DNA from: Sphaerulina vaccinii
Taxonomy: Eukaryota > Ascomycota > Dothideomycetes > Mycosphaerellales > Mycosphaerellaceae
Direction: 5' to 3'
DNA: 64,000 bases
NCBI GenBank assembly: GCA_022570795.1
Contig: JAKUDP010000017.1
Location: 372,001 to 436,000 of the forward strand
Shown: piece after piece, positions 1 through 12,600 of the stretch
Position numbering within the stretch: the first letter of the stretch is position 1
Layout of the letters: every line of letters starts with the position of its first letter
The notes under the pieces: model-generated
Told to the model about the DNA's origin: nothing
Database searches by the model: none
What the model saw: only the letters and a program-made list of their open reading frames with translations
Position numbers and translations under genes: made by a program

Positions 1-564
1 GCAGATATGCCCAGGAGTCCTTGAGCACTTCCTGCACTTGCGCAGCCCAGTGTGTTTGGGTAGTCCTTGAATGCCTCGACAACTGTAAAGATGTGTTGAA
101 GATAGTCGCTTGTATAGCTTCCGCTCGGATTCGAACGATCAATCGACTGTCCTGACAATGGGCTGTTCACATCCAGCAGCATGTAGATGTCCACTGAGTT
201 AAAGATCGAAACACACTCGTCGTGGTTGAGGGTTGGGTCGACATTGTATGATCGAATGGTGTTTATCCCGAGCGATTGCATCAATGCTGCGTCTCTCAAG
301 CATACCGTCCCATTGCTCAATGGATCTCCGCTGCCTGTGCCATATGCGCCTTGTCCTCCAGGCTGGTAGTCCACTCCTACGATCACGAACCGCTCTCCAC
401 TGTTTGATACCACGAACTCTTGCTGTTTGACTTCGATCGGATCGAGCGCCGCAGCGATAGCCGCGAGGGCAGAGACGATGGCAGTCTGTATACGTTCATT
501 GTCAATGTCTGTCACATGTATCTTGCCTTGAGGTTGTTGTTATGCAACTGACCGTCCTCATCAT
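1..564 (-). CDS. GH72 beta-1,3-glucanosyltransferase (Gas/Gel family), 5' part, runs off left edge
   Basis: Partial gene. A short first exon (553-564, four codons) is joined across an intron at 486-552 (donor GTCAGT, acceptor ACAG) to a second exon running from 485 to the window edge. The join gives a classic signal peptide (MMRTTAIVSALAAIAAA) followed by family landmarks: a VGVDYQPGG block, DPL then a CLRDAALMQSLGINTIR helix-strand, and YNVDPTLNHDEC. These match the N-terminus of Gas1/Gel/Phr enzymes, which cut and re-join beta-1,3-glucan chains at the cell surface, usually through a GPI anchor. The anchor, the catalytic glutamates and any C-terminal module lie outside the window. After YPNTLG the expected GNE-containing acid block does not follow in frame; a GCAAGT at about 24-29 (minus strand) could be a GC-AG intron donor. 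The family call is firm; the exon ending is not. Confidence 0.85.
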
Positions 565-1539
565 CACGATCTCGGCGCTGGAGCTTGGTAGCGAACGATG
601 CACGACAAGCTTTTGTGTACCAAACACAACCTTGTCAGTCTATCGCTTCAAGAAACACTTCTTCACTGCTGCCAATGCTTCCAAAACGAATGACAGTAGC
701 CAAACAAGCAAGAGCGAGAGTAGAAGTGGTTGAACAAGCAGCAACAGTGGCGTGGGAAGTTCCTCATCAACAATGCAAGGCGCAACTGAGCTCTCTCCCG
801 CGAGTGGCCGCAGCTACAGTAGCGCCAAAGGTTCTCTTACTCTGGCCGTCGCCACGGCGATAAGAATAACACCACCATTCGTATTACAGTGGGTTGTCCT
901 TTGGAAGGCTGTGGCGCGAAGAAAGAGGCGGCGTGTTCGTCTGGCAGTCGGCGGATGGCAGCATGATGCTGTTCAAGAGGAGTAGGAAGAGTAGGTGCGG
1001 TTCCTGGTCGAGCTTTGGGCGAGCTCTGAACGTGAAGGTAGATGCAGTGTAGGGTGTGAGTATGAGGTCTCGACGTAGTGGAAGTTTGGTCAGAGACGAA
1101 GGTAGGCTATTACATGGTCTGCAATACTGCTGACGATAGTACCAAAGCAACCTGTCAGCGGGCAGTACTCCAAGACGATCGAAGTCACCATGCATCAACG
1201 AGCGAAGCGAAACCGTGATAGGCCTATATGGGCAGTAAGACTCCTGAGAGCACTCCATACAGCGTGTACAAAGACCGGTTTGTGTCGTACAGTGGGCAGG
1301 TCCGCTGTCGGGAAGTTGTGTTCATCAAGTGGATGAGCCCAAGGTGAGTCCAATGGAAGAGGTCGATGGCTTCTGTCAATTGCATCGTGTCAAGACTTGG
1401 GTAGCTCCTTCCACGGGGTGAGAAAGTCAACTGGTAGGTTTGTCTTGGACGAGATTTCTGATTCTGAGATTTTCTCGACTTCTAGACAAGCATATCACAC
1501 AACATCCAGCAGGACATTCCCCACCCACAGCGCACAGAC
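565..1539. other. Intergenic, divergent promoter region
   Basis: This 975 bp gap lies between the GH72 start (minus strand) and the first LPAELRN gene (plus strand), so it should hold both promoters. Open frames here are short, have no family landmarks and overlap one another in several frames. I see no RNA gene or repeat. Confidence 0.6.
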
Positions 1540-2154
1540 ATGGAGACGCCTACGCAGACTGCGCCAGAAACTATCAAGGCAGCAACGAGCTTCATGCACT
1601 TGCCAGCCGAACTTCGCAACACGATATACGAATTTGCTCTGCTCGAGCAGGACAGCGTAGACATTTGCGCTTTTGAGGAGCCTGCCCTGTTGTCCGCCAC
1701 TCTCGCCATTAGCAGAGAAGCAGCTCCAATATACTACGACGCCAACACCTTCGATGCCCCATACCAACCTGACGCTGCTCGATGGCTCAAGACTCTTTCG
1801 AAGCGGGCAAGGACTTTGCTAAAGAGTGTGCGCCTCGTTGCGGAGAGTGCGGAATTCGCGAGGATGGGATACTTCGACATGACGCGTAACCCGGGGGGTT
1901 GGCTTGAGCATGTGAGACTTATGCTGAAACGCATGCGAAATCGCCGTGCACGGGAAAGGCTCCAAGACGGCGTCGTGAGAATGCCGCTTTTCATCCACGA
2001 GCAGGGTGAAGTGCATTGGGGCTACAAGAATGGAGCTGGTCAAATCGCTTGGGTCTCGCTCGCCGATCTTCAGCATTATGAGGTCCACCGCCAAGGCTTC
2101 ACGACCAATGGGATTGAAAAGACCTGGGTGGTGAGGAAGGAGATGGATATCTGA
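1540..2154 (+). CDS. F-box-like LPAELRN-family protein, copy 1
   Basis: Single-exon gene of 204 codons with an ATG at 1540. Residues 21-34 carry LPAELRNTIYEFAL, the F-box-like helix common in filamentous ascomycete proteins of this type. It is followed by an ATLAISREAAPIYYDANTF block, a basic KRARTLLKSVRL segment, and a C-terminal WVSLADL motif near residue 176. There is no signal peptide or membrane segment. Members of this large fungal family are usually hypothetical proteins; an F-box fold would imply a Skp1 adaptor role, but that is inference. The next gene downstream is a clear paralogue in the same orientation, and a third relative lies at 47965-48549. Confidence 0.8.
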   Translation: METPTQTAPETIKAATSFMHLPAELRNTIYEFALLEQDSVDICAFEEPALLSATLAISREAAPIYYDANTFDAPYQPDAARWLKTLSKRARTLLKSVRLVAESAEFARMGYFDMTRNPGGWLEHVRLMLKRMRNRRARERLQDGVVRMPLFIHEQGEVHWGYKNGAGQIAWVSLADLQHYEVHRQGFTTNGIEKTWVVRKEMDI

Positions 2155-2375
2155 CTGTGGTGCGCATGTGTGTGAGTCGAGATATCGTTAGGTATGATCT
2201 AGTACTAGTACCAGTACGTCTGACCATGGCCAAGCTCTGGCACGAACTTAGTCCATTCCATGGTCGTTGGTTGCTTATTGTGTGGAGCCTCTGCTTGTAC
2301 TGCGGGAAATTTACTCGTGCTCGACTTGTGATCTGCGACATCACAATCAGGAGCACACCATCACAGCGCATCAAG

Positions 2376-3107
2376 ATGGCGACGGAGACGCCAAAGATGC
2401 CAGCACCGCAGCATGAAGGAACGACCTTCATGGACTTGCCACCCGAACTCATCTGCAACTATGCGACCTCACACGACAACCCCGGCCAGGAACTTCCCTC
2501 TACCATAGACGTGCGCAAGATGCCCACAAATTTCATGGACTTGCCAGCCGAACTTCGAAACACGATATACAATCTTGTGTTAGTCGAGGAGAAGAGCATC
2601 GAGATTCCCTACCGCCTCTCTGAGATCAGGTTGCACGAGCCACTTTTTCTGTCGACCACTCTCGCGATCAGAAACGAAGCTGCTCCAATGTACTACGGCG
2701 CCAACACATTCAACGCCTACGATTCTCGCGTTGCAGGATATTGGCTCGGGATCCTTTCGAAACGAGCAAGGTCCTTGGTCAGGAGTGTTCGACTCACAAG
2801 CTTCTTGTCAGATTTCATTAAGGATCGATACCCAACCCTATATGCGAATAGCGCCTTGTGGCGCGATTTCGTGCGGACCCTGCTGACGCGCATGCAAAAG
2901 CACTATCCGCACTTCGAGCTGGAAGAAACTGTGGTCAATATGCCGCTTCTCGTTCATGGTGGAGACCAATTCACTTGGGTGTCACTCGCCGATTTTGCGC
3001 AAAACGAGGTGCAGTACATCAGCGCATCACCCGACAGGCAGGAAACGAGGGTGGTGAGGAAGGAATTGGTCGTTGGAAGGCACGGGAGTCGTGCTTCGAG
3101 CTCCTGA
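2376..3107 (+). CDS. F-box-like LPAELRN-family protein, copy 2 (tandem paralogue)
   Basis: Single-exon gene of 243 residues. The frame is open further upstream, but the ATG at 2376 is preferred because it places the family core where the neighbour has it. LPAELRNTIYNLVL (from residue 56), STTLAIRNEAAPMYYGANTF, KRARSLVRSVRL and WVSLADF line up with copy 1, so the pair is a tandem duplication. Unusually, the N-terminus carries a second, degenerate copy of the first motif (FMDLPPEL at 18-25 versus FMDLPAEL at 53-60). The function is unknown; a substrate-adaptor role is possible if the motif is a true F-box. Confidence 0.78.
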   Translation: MATETPKMPAPQHEGTTFMDLPPELICNYATSHDNPGQELPSTIDVRKMPTNFMDLPAELRNTIYNLVLVEEKSIEIPYRLSEIRLHEPLFLSTTLAIRNEAAPMYYGANTFNAYDSRVAGYWLGILSKRARSLVRSVRLTSFLSDFIKDRYPTLYANSALWRDFVRTLLTRMQKHYPHFELEETVVNMPLLVHGGDQFTWVSLADFAQNEVQYISASPDRQETRVVRKELVVGRHGSRASSS

Positions 3108-6100
3108 GGTCACCTCGATCTGCGAGCGAGCACCAAGTTATTACATGTTTTGAGACGTCGAGGAAAGGTAATGACGACTGTCAGAGAGAATTGCAGAGAG
3201 TTGATAGAATGTAGCAAGGTCATGTGTGAGACAATGTGGTTGCTTTGAGCAAGTCATGCTGGGCAATGTGCGCAAAATCTGGTTGACTGATGTCCGGCGA
3301 CCACTTAGATACCGTATAGACTATCTCTCCAGTACAGATGAATGGCTCAAAACACTGAGTTACCCAAGCGTTGTGCAACCGCTGAGCTCACCCCACATTA
3401 GATGAAGGTACATATAGTGCTTTACCTCGCCACGAGTCCAGCTGTAGTGGCTAATGGTGAAGTTCATTCTTCTCAATTCACATCCTTACAAAATTCTATC
3501 ATCGAGGCCCCAGTTAGAATCTGATGGTGGTCATCCACTCCCGTAGGAAACTCGGGATTGCTGCGCATGACCCTAAGTACGAAGGAAACCTTCAGCCGAG
3601 CAATCGGGCAGAGAACCTTCGGCCATGAGATGGCTATGCTGGACTAGCATTGTTGATGGCGGGATGTTGTTGAGAGTTGTAGAATGGTTGACATCTTTTT
3701 GCATTTTTAGTTTCTCTTTTTGGAAATTTGTATGATTGAATGGATGAATGAATGAATGTGTTGGGAGTGTATGTGTTTGTACAGTGAGGTAGGTATGTGT
3801 GTGTTCGAGTTGGGGAAATTTTGGACTTTTGCCAGATTTGCGGCCTTGGTCGTTTTCGAACCATATTTTGCAACACCTCAGCCATACAACAAATCGCGAA
3901 TGGAAAGTTGCTATCACGACAAGTCCACATCCCATTCTCCTCGACCTCCGCCGAACTTCACGCAAAACCATCATCTTGTCCGAAAATTTCATCATTTCTC
4001 GCGTGCATGCACATATCCGGCGGTGTGCAGCCCTCGATACGGTGTCGTAGTATTGCCCGCTTTAGGTATACCGGACAAATATCTGCTGAGATGTAATCTC
4101 CAAAGACGTGGGTTGCTGTCGCTGTCAAGAGTGGGGTGTTCTGGTTGACAGGGTGGATGAGCTTGGCTTTTCGAGAAGAAGTCTGTTCTAGATAGGCTGA
4201 ACTACGGAGTGACTGGCGTGATGAGATGAGGTGTTCTCCATGCCTGTGGTGTGGGCAAGGCTGAGGTGGGGATTTAGAGTAGTCAATGGCATGATTGTTG
4301 CGACTATTGCAAACGTGCGTAACAGCAAGATAGACAATCTCGAGGAGATCTGTTGGGACTGACACATGGTGGACATCTCAAGACTATCATCACTGCAGGA
4401 GGACAAATGATATCCGGCTTACCGCATGTCATCACGCAGCGAAGAGCAGTCTACAATCTGTACACCAGCAACTGCAGATGGAATTCACAGCCCTATCTAG
4501 ATTCCACTGCCCTCTTCAGCAAGTGGAACTCCTTGACTAAACTTCTTCACGGCGCAATCGGTACTAGTCAGCAACTATGGACACCGAACCGCGCCGGACA
4601 AGGCTTGACTCCATACCAACCTCCGAACAAGCCTCCATGGGGCAGATCATCAATGTCTCACCTGCACAGTGAGGGACATTGTACTCCGCTCGTTGATGTC
4701 ATGCTCCAACATCGACAATGTTGGAGACTGGAGAAGACTATAAGCGAGATGATGATGGAGTGCGGCGACGTCTGTTGTCCGTGATTGTTCGCTGGTGTGC
4801 AGTATTGTTGAGATCTATCCCCTGTTGTTCTCTCACGTCATGAGCATGGGGAAGTTTCGGCGCTGGGTGTATTGATTTGGGACTTGTATGCGAGGTATGT
4901 CGGTGATGAGCTGGAGATTTGTAGCAGTCGGCGTTTGCTTTCCTGTACCATGATAGTGCTGTCGGTTTGTGCTTGTTAGTGCTTCGATGGAAATGATGTA
5001 TCATAACCGATGTTCTTCTTTCGATGATCTTCGTGGGGATCAAAGCTGAGGACATGTGGAGGTCCATGCGAGCACGCTCCAGAGCACTAGAGAGTGCTGT
5101 GAAGTGAAGTGGTATGCTCGTTGTTCTTACCGCTCTTCTGTGAGGACACAATGTACGCGCGAACATGGCGGCGAGCACTCTGAGCATCGACCTACCATGC
5201 TACTACTGTTGACTTGCCTGGCCGGTGTTGCAACTGTTTCGTGGTGCCATCATGCGAAGGCGTTGCATGATGCGAGACATTCAGGCCTAAGGACTAGGTT
5301 GGAGTCGCGACTCATGCCTTATGTCCATCTCCCCAAGCCTGATGCAATTTGAGCGGTGTCGTGAAGACTGGAAGCTTATCAGTGGTACCCACATCGAACA
5401 TATTTTGAAAAGTTAAGTGTAGACGACAAAAGTGGCATCAGTCATCTTCAGATGCGGTGAACTGTTCAGGGGATATGGTTCCTCGGTACTCCCATGATTC
5501 TGCCTGAATGCACGACACGGAGGAACGTCGTTCGTGAGATTCGCCCTTCAACGCGTTTCGGGTCCGCTGTCGACTGCCACTTGGTGGTGTTCCGATCGTT
5601 TGAGGAAGGTGGCCTGAAATTCGGTGTGTTGCTGCAACTGTATGGTCTCGGAATGCCGCGCAGTCAATGCGGACCCCTTCCTCCAAGTACAGCAATGATG
5701 CGAGTCCACGAATAGCAGAACCCTAGGTGACAAGACGGTCTTCATCTGAGCCATAAGGCAGATTCGGAAGAATAGATCTGGCCAACACCAACAGGGTCTG
5801 GCCTCGGAAGATCAACCCCGCTGGAGTGGCATTCTGTTTTCCCGGGATGTTGTTCTTGGAGGACATTTGGCATCTCGCCGTGGGTCGGAGCTGGTTCAGA
5901 GATCTGCAATATAGTAGCATAGCATAGGATCGAGGCTCGATTGCGGAGATCTGGTCGTCTTCGCTTTCCGCCAGTCAGTTGTGCGACGTCCGAGAGGATC
6001 GATCGCAGCTGAAAGTAAAAAAGGACCGAACCCAACACGAAACCCCAAACAAGAGACCGGGAGATCCGGCAATTTGATACCTGTTTGATCGTGGTATACT

Positions 6101-7173
6101 GATATACTTGTCTTCATGACGTGTGCCTTGTCGGTCAAGAATGCGACACTGCAGTACGAGCGCGAGTAGTCAGCGTCGCAGGCTGCAAAGTAATGCCTTC
6201 GCATCCGTATTGCTAATCGATATGCGAGCCTGTCGCGTTCCACGGAAGGGCTGTGTGTGGGAGCAACGCACGCAGCTCAGCCATCCTTTGACAGCGTGGA
6301 GCGTGGGACGCCGAACGAAGAGAAATCGTCGGTCCGCACATCGTTGTGCATGATTCTTCCGGTGGTGTCGGTGGCTTGGTTGACAGGAAGAACAAGCCGC
6401 GATTCCACGATCCAAGGAGTGTTACCCCATGTGGTCGAAGCGCTACGTATTAAGCATACAGTATAGACTTTCCTGATCTCGCCGAACATGTGAAGGCCTC
6501 GGCGTGGTACAGCAGTGCCACTTGCTGACCGCAAGAGGCGACGTGGAGTGAGTCAGGCTGTCGAGAGTGCAGTTGCGGTGTGCAAAGCGTGGGAGTGTGT
6601 TCAGCCAGGGAGCAAACCGGTGATGATGTCGTCGATTGTCCTCCGATGAAGACGCTGCACAATGTGATACATTATAGGCTGAAGGTCGGGAGGCGCGAAA
6701 GAAATCGGTATGCAAAAAGAAGAAGACAAGGTCAAGGTTAGCGACAGGTTCGTTAGCCGGTCTCATCATATACCGAGGACGATGTTCGGGCGACGGAGTG
6801 GGACCCAGGCAAAACAGAATCCCTTGTCGCGTCTGTGAAAAGACTCTCTGACCGCCGTCATGTTTTGACGAAACCTGCTGGGCTCTCGCAAAAGCAGTCA
6901 GATTGATCTATCATACACGGTCCTGTTCCAGTTCCAGTGCATCCCGGGCTGCCACTCATCATCACACGGCTTTTGTCATCCTTCGCCTTCCGGAATCGGA
7001 CTCGTCGCTTGATACCTGCGAGGTGACACTCTGACTGACCACCGCGACCTGCCATATATAGCAGCTGGATGCAGTCATACACATCTTATATGCACTGCCT
7101 GCTGCCCGTTTGCAATCGACGCTGGACGACTACAGACTCTTCCACAACGATCGAACGACAAGACACATAAGAA
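3108..7173. other. 4 kb intergenic stretch without a supported gene
   Basis: The open frames here are at most about 150 codons, lie in conflicting frames, and show no domain, signal peptide or splice-consistent extension I could recognise. The stretch 3700-3830 is T/G-rich low-complexity sequence. A TATATA at 7055-7060 sits 114 bp before the next gene's ATG. No tRNA or 5S signal was seen. Lineage-specific genes or non-coding transcripts cannot be excluded. Confidence 0.5.
7055..7060 (+). promoter_or_regulatory. TATA-like element of the small Ser-rich gene
   Basis: TATATA lies 114 bp upstream of the ATG at 7174. The position is compatible with a core promoter plus a short leader. Called from sequence only. 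Confidence 0.35.
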
Positions 7174-7575
7174 ATGTCTTCTTATACCTCGAGCCGGTGC
7201 TCGACACCCTCGTCATCGCCGACGCGTGCCACGTCGATCGCGTCGACCGCGTCGCGTTCAACATCAATATCAACAACACATCGCGATAGCTTTTCTTCTG
7301 GAACAACAACAAATCTTGCCAATCCATATTCATCATGTCTTGGATACGCGTCGAGAAAGTCGACTGATCGACCCAACGCGTACATTAGCGACGCGGATCT
7401 CTTTGGCGACGACGATGAACACTACCTGAGTGAACCACCTCCACCACCAAGACAGGCTGAAGCATGGCTAGCAAAGCCTCTTCTGCCTCCAGTCATTGCC
7501 ATCAAGCCAAGAAGCTGCCGAACCGAGCCCAAGAAGAAGCGTCGAAGTAGCTCTGGCACGAGCAAGAAGGATTGA
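7174..7575 (+). CDS. Small Ser/Thr-rich hypothetical protein
   Basis: Single exon of 133 residues, ATG at 7174. The N-terminal 60 residues are almost all Ser, Thr and Ala. A more structured patch follows around residues 67-86 (PNAYISDADLFGDD), then a poly-proline run and a strongly basic tail (KKKRRSSS near residues 121-128) that could act as a nuclear localisation signal. The acidic patch after YISD resembles short motifs in conserved but unnamed ascomycete proteins; I cannot give a function. It is isolated: about 4 kb from the gene upstream and 2 kb from the one downstream. A TATA-like box upstream supports it being a real gene. Confidence 0.6.
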   Translation: MSSYTSSRCSTPSSSPTRATSIASTASRSTSISTTHRDSFSSGTTTNLANPYSSCLGYASRKSTDRPNAYISDADLFGDDDEHYLSEPPPPPRQAEAWLAKPLLPPVIAIKPRSCRTEPKKKRRSSSGTSKKD

Positions 7576-9607
7576 AGAAAGGTCACGATGGACTTGCACA
7601 TGACCTGTCCATGAAGATGAACTTGACGTACCGGTGGCACCAGAAGCTGGGACACCTCCCCACGCGTCACTACTTGCCTTGAAGCGGCAGCAACTGCCTT
7701 GGTTCATGATACCAGGTGCTTCGGGTCTGCCAAGACGGCAGTGGTTGAAAGGCCGGAGCTTGTGAAGGTCATCAGTATGATCTGTCGTGGCGAATGAAGC
7801 CTCACCATATGTGACAGCTCATCACACCCAATCGAGATCGGGCTGCAAGCGAGACACGCACCACAGCGTGTCGACGGTGGTGATGGAGGAGCACGTTGAC
7901 TTTCTCGAAGCGAAAGGCAGAAGTCCTGAGGCTGATGATCGGGGTATGAAGGTTGAACAATGATGCCGGAGATGGAAGTGAAGAGCAATGAGAGGAAGAA
8001 GAGGAAGGAGCTCTGCCAAGGCAGCGGTAGACGGCAATGTGTGATTGGATTTAGCGAAGATACCCATATAGCGATAGTGATTAGTTCAACAAACATGCAT
8101 CATCATACATATTCTTCGGACTCCCTTCTCGATTCGATGTGACCAGAAGTGATTGTGTAGGTGTGGCGGAACGCGCAATACACGCGGTGAGCCGTGTGCA
8201 GGACAGCAAACTCGTCAGGTCAAACTCATCGGGACCTGCAACGGACCTGAATATCACGTTGGACAACATGATGAACTGCTGCAACAGGGTCAGGAACTAC
8301 GGCAGCACGAGGCCCGATGGGAACACAGCGTCAGGGATCTGGGTGGAGCTGGAACATGATGTCCCGCCATTCGCAAAAAACGACTCGTGATACCTCTATG
8401 GCAGTGACTTGGCAGTGCGACTGGTGATAGACTGCACAGACCGGCAGAAACGTGCAGTCCGATGCAAGGACTATTGCCATACCACTGTCTTGGAATCAGA
8501 TGCGTTGTACGAAGCAGGCCTGTTTATGTGCGACCGACCTCACCGCCCAGCAGAAGATGGAGAACTCCTCGTGGAGAGCTTCCGTTGCTCGCTCGCTCGC
8601 TCTCCGTACCCAAACTGGCGGACGAGGAAGAAAAGACACGACTCAGGACCGCGCGTGGGCGTCCTCGATGACTCTAATAACCTCTCGATGATGTCGCGGT
8701 CTGGTTGATATAGTCACGAGTTTTGACAGGCCTAGGACTTGAGAGGCTTTTCTCTAAGCGCCCAAGCAATGCGAGCTCCAGCCAATCATATTGCCAGAAC
8801 AAGGTATTCCAAGAATTTCTGACTGCACCTCCTCGCCTCTCCTCTCTCGTATGGAGCACTTTCATGCACGCTCTAGCAAGCCAGCACATGAAACACGTCC
8901 GTCCTGCGTGGAAGCCATCAAGAATAGGCCCACTCCTCCTGGGCCGGCCAAGAAGGCCACTGAAGCTGGCCTCGGATGGCCCAATGGCGTACTCATGCTG
9001 GACGAATCGTGTACTATTCTTCGCCCTTCTGTTCTTCATAGGTCTATTGCTCCCAGCCTTTCAGACACTTCGTCTAGCCGCTTTCTCTCCGACCTTCCCT
9101 GCATTGGGCGATCCTCACGGGTCGTGGTATTGGCCAAATCACGCTTGAGCGCGGTCTTCTCAACCATCTACGCGCCGAGCTCTCAGTTGGCTACACTCCA
9201 GATTACGTCGAGTTGAACCTTTCACACGCCCTTCCTGCATACTTTGTACCTGCTCCATCTGCTTCCACCTGCAGGCCGTGGTTCAGTGCCCTCTCAAACT
9301 CACCCAGGTGCGCGGCTGCATGCATTGTGTACTGCAACGCTGACTGGGGTCCTGTTCGCGGTAGCGGGTCCTAAGCGCACGAGAGCTTCTCGAGAGCATC
9401 TGTGGCCGCTCGAGGGACACAGGTGTGACTTCACTTGATTTAGCGCGCATGTCTAGGTACGTCGAATTGATCCTCCTCTGGCTACAAAGTGTTTCATCCT
9501 GTCGATACTGGATGTGGGATGAAAGACCTGCTTTGAGACCCATACCAATAACTTTGCCATGAAGTGTGTGCAGAGCTCGACTAATTCAAGACACACAGCA
9601 ACGCATC
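7576..9607. other. Intergenic, upstream region of the WD40 gene
   Basis: 2 kb without a convincing coding frame. Open frames of up to 141 codons at 8723-9216 overlap in two plus frames and one minus frame and lack family landmarks. The last few hundred bases are the probable promoter and leader of the large WD40 gene starting at 9608. No repeats or RNA genes were seen. Confidence 0.5.
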
Positions 9608-12600
9608 ATGTCCTCCGGTCAAGTGTCGCGGCAGAGGTCTCAGTCGACCAGATCTTCAGCTTCGAAGCACTCGGGAGCAGTGAGACAAACTCCACCACCT
9701 ACCAGTCTCACACCGGAGAATAGAGACTCGGCATTCGAACCATGCGCTGCTACCGCATCCTTTCTCCTATACGCGCAAAGGAGCCAAATACTTGTCCTCC
9801 ATCATGACACTCTGACAATTGAGAGGCGATTTGCGCTACATCGGGAAGACGTGCTATGGATAGCTGTTGACAATGTCAGTGATCGAGGTTCAGGTCGATT
9901 GGCAGTCAGCTTTGATGTGGGCAAAACAGCAATTGTTTGGGATATCTTGAGTGGTGGAGAGGTGGCAAGGTTCTCTGCTTATGAGCACATGAGAGTTGCG
10001 AGCTTCATGCGCAACGGCAATATCGCGTTTGGTATGGAAGCTTTGTTCAAGATTACTTCGATCAAGACTAATGGCGTGCAGCAAATGACCAAGGCAACAT
10101 CATCCTTTTCGAGCCTTCAACATCGGAACATGTCTCGGCACGCACGATATTCGATCCGATCACTGCGATTGCACCAGCAGCAGATTGTAGAACGTTCGCC
10201 ATCGGCTACCTGAATGGCTCAATACTCATTGCTACTCTGCAGCCCTCATTCACGATACTGCACACACTGAATACGACACGATCGCCTGCACGTATAACAG
10301 ATCTGGCATGGCATGGATCTTCATCGAAGCAGAAGACGGATATGCTTGCTACGCAAACGGCAGACGGCGACTTGCGGGTTTGGAGCGTGCCAAAAGCGCA
10401 GCATGGCGAAGTGCCCAACATCATCCGAGTGCTGCAGAGACCAGAAGTACCGCAGTATGGTCCATGCTGGTTTGCGTGGTCGAAGAACGGCCGTATCGTA
10501 CAATATGCCGATGGGTGAGTGAATCGAGTGGCACATATGTTTGCCACGTGAAGCTCCAAGCTTGGGTCATATGTCGTGCCTCAGTATCTTTGTGCTAACT
10601 GGCTATTGTAGTGAAACACGCTCTTGGGACGTTCGTACCAAGAAAGTCACTTACGAAATCATCCCAACTTGCGACGGTGTTACCGGAATTGCTAATTATG
10701 GTCCTACTGCAACGCTGTTCGCGCTGGGCCGCAATCACGCTGTCTTCCAGTATGACATTAATCCCAGCTCCACTCCGATGCAGGTAGCCAACGCACAACA
10801 TGCACCTGCGAACACACCTCCGACACCTCCCACGATGCTCGAAGAACGCAAGAACCCATATGCAGAGTCCTCCAGATCATTGAGTATCGATCAGCAGATT
10901 CCGCTCACATTCACCGACAATGAGAGCAGTGCAGACGAAAGCGCGGCAATGTCACCCCTGCAGAAGATTGCCAAGGAGATGGACTCTCTCGATGCATTAG
11001 AGTCTGAGATTCGTGACAAGGTAATGCCACTCAGCCCGCACTCCAGTCGAGCATCATCTACCAGTTCGAAGAGCTCCGGAAGACGGAGGGAGCGTCAGTA
11101 TCTCTACGACCGACCAGATTCTTCTCGAGCGTCATCTGATGCAGGATATGATGGCACCGAGTTTTCCTTCGGACCACCTCCAAAGATGGGCCACGAAAGC
11201 ATGTCTATTCGGTCGGTCGCTTCTTCTCTGCCATCTGCTTCCGCTGCTCGCCACACTCGAAGATCCTCAAATCTCCGCAGAGAGGTCTTGCGAAGTCCGG
11301 AGGAGGCCCAAGAAACAGCACTAATGGACCTATTTCCCACGATCAAGGCACGACTACGAGAAGTTGCGTTTCGCACACCGCATTACGGAAATGCTGCGAG
11401 AACCCCAGATCTGTTGCTTTCCGAAATGCTCAGTGTTGTGTTTGGCTGGAACGATGATGTACGGAGCTTAGTCCAGGATGAGATGTCACGACATCGACCT
11501 GGTTCCGCAGCAGCTGTGTTACTTGCGAAATGGCTCGGTGACATGGGAGCAGACAGCATGGCTTCCATGATTGGATCTGAATCTATGACTTCTTCAGACT
11601 GGATGCTTCTTGCACTGAGCTCGATAGGTGCAGATTCGCAGAAGAAGGTCGGGGAAGCATTTGTGCAGCGTCTACTGGAGAAAGGAGATATTCATCCGGC
11701 CGTGGCTATTCTGCTTGGACTCGGTGAGCACAACGATGCCATTGAGGTCTACGTCTCACAGCAGTATTGGCTGGAGTCTGTGCTGCTCACCTGCCTCACA
11801 TCTCCTTCGGACTGGCAACGGATCTCGTATCTCATTCGCAAATGGGGTGAGGCAGCTGTCACGACTGGGCAACCAGAACTGGCTGTGCGATGCTTTTCGT
11901 GTACGAGTGTGGAAACTTCAGAGCCTTGGTTCTCACCACGAGCCCAGGATGCAGTCTATGCTGCACAGCAGGAGCGTTTCATGCAACCACTCAGTGCTGG
12001 TGGCATGACCAGCCCTCCACTCTCGCCGCCCTCTCGATCTGCTTCTGGACGACTAACAGCCAAGAACGCTTCTCTCAAGCTCATCACATCCTTCGGCGAT
12101 AAAGGTGCTCCAGCAACGGGCAAGGATAATACAGCCAGGCCTCTCAACACTGCACTTGGTGTCACACCAATCGCTCAATCTGCTCTGTCACCCGGTGGTG
12201 TCGCACCATGGAAAGCCATGAGATCCACTCGTGAGCCCTCGACAGCCAGAACTGCGACTCCCGGTGGCTACCAGTCACGAAAGCGACTACCATCTCGAGA
12301 TGATATCTCCAGAGCCAAACAAGAGGCTGCCGAGATGGCCACTCCCATGACAGCTGCTCGTGACAAGAGCTCCTCCAGGGCTCCGAGCTTGGCACGTCGC
12401 GAGCCATCAGTGGAACCGGCTACTGCAGTGCGACCTGGTCATTACGATGCCTTGAGACGTGATGTGAGCGATGATCATCTTCCGTCACCAGCACAAGGCG
12501 TCTTCTCCCGGCTCAGAGCAGAATCTCGCTCATCTAACAGATCTCGGGAGCGCAAGCCTGGCGGACTTCAAGTCGAGATTGTGGACACCGCCTACACTGA

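Noticed and set aside
3573..3995. 140-codon minus-strand frame in the 4 kb gap
   Set aside because: His/Thr-rich translation of low-complexity T/G sequence; a second frame overlaps it equally well.
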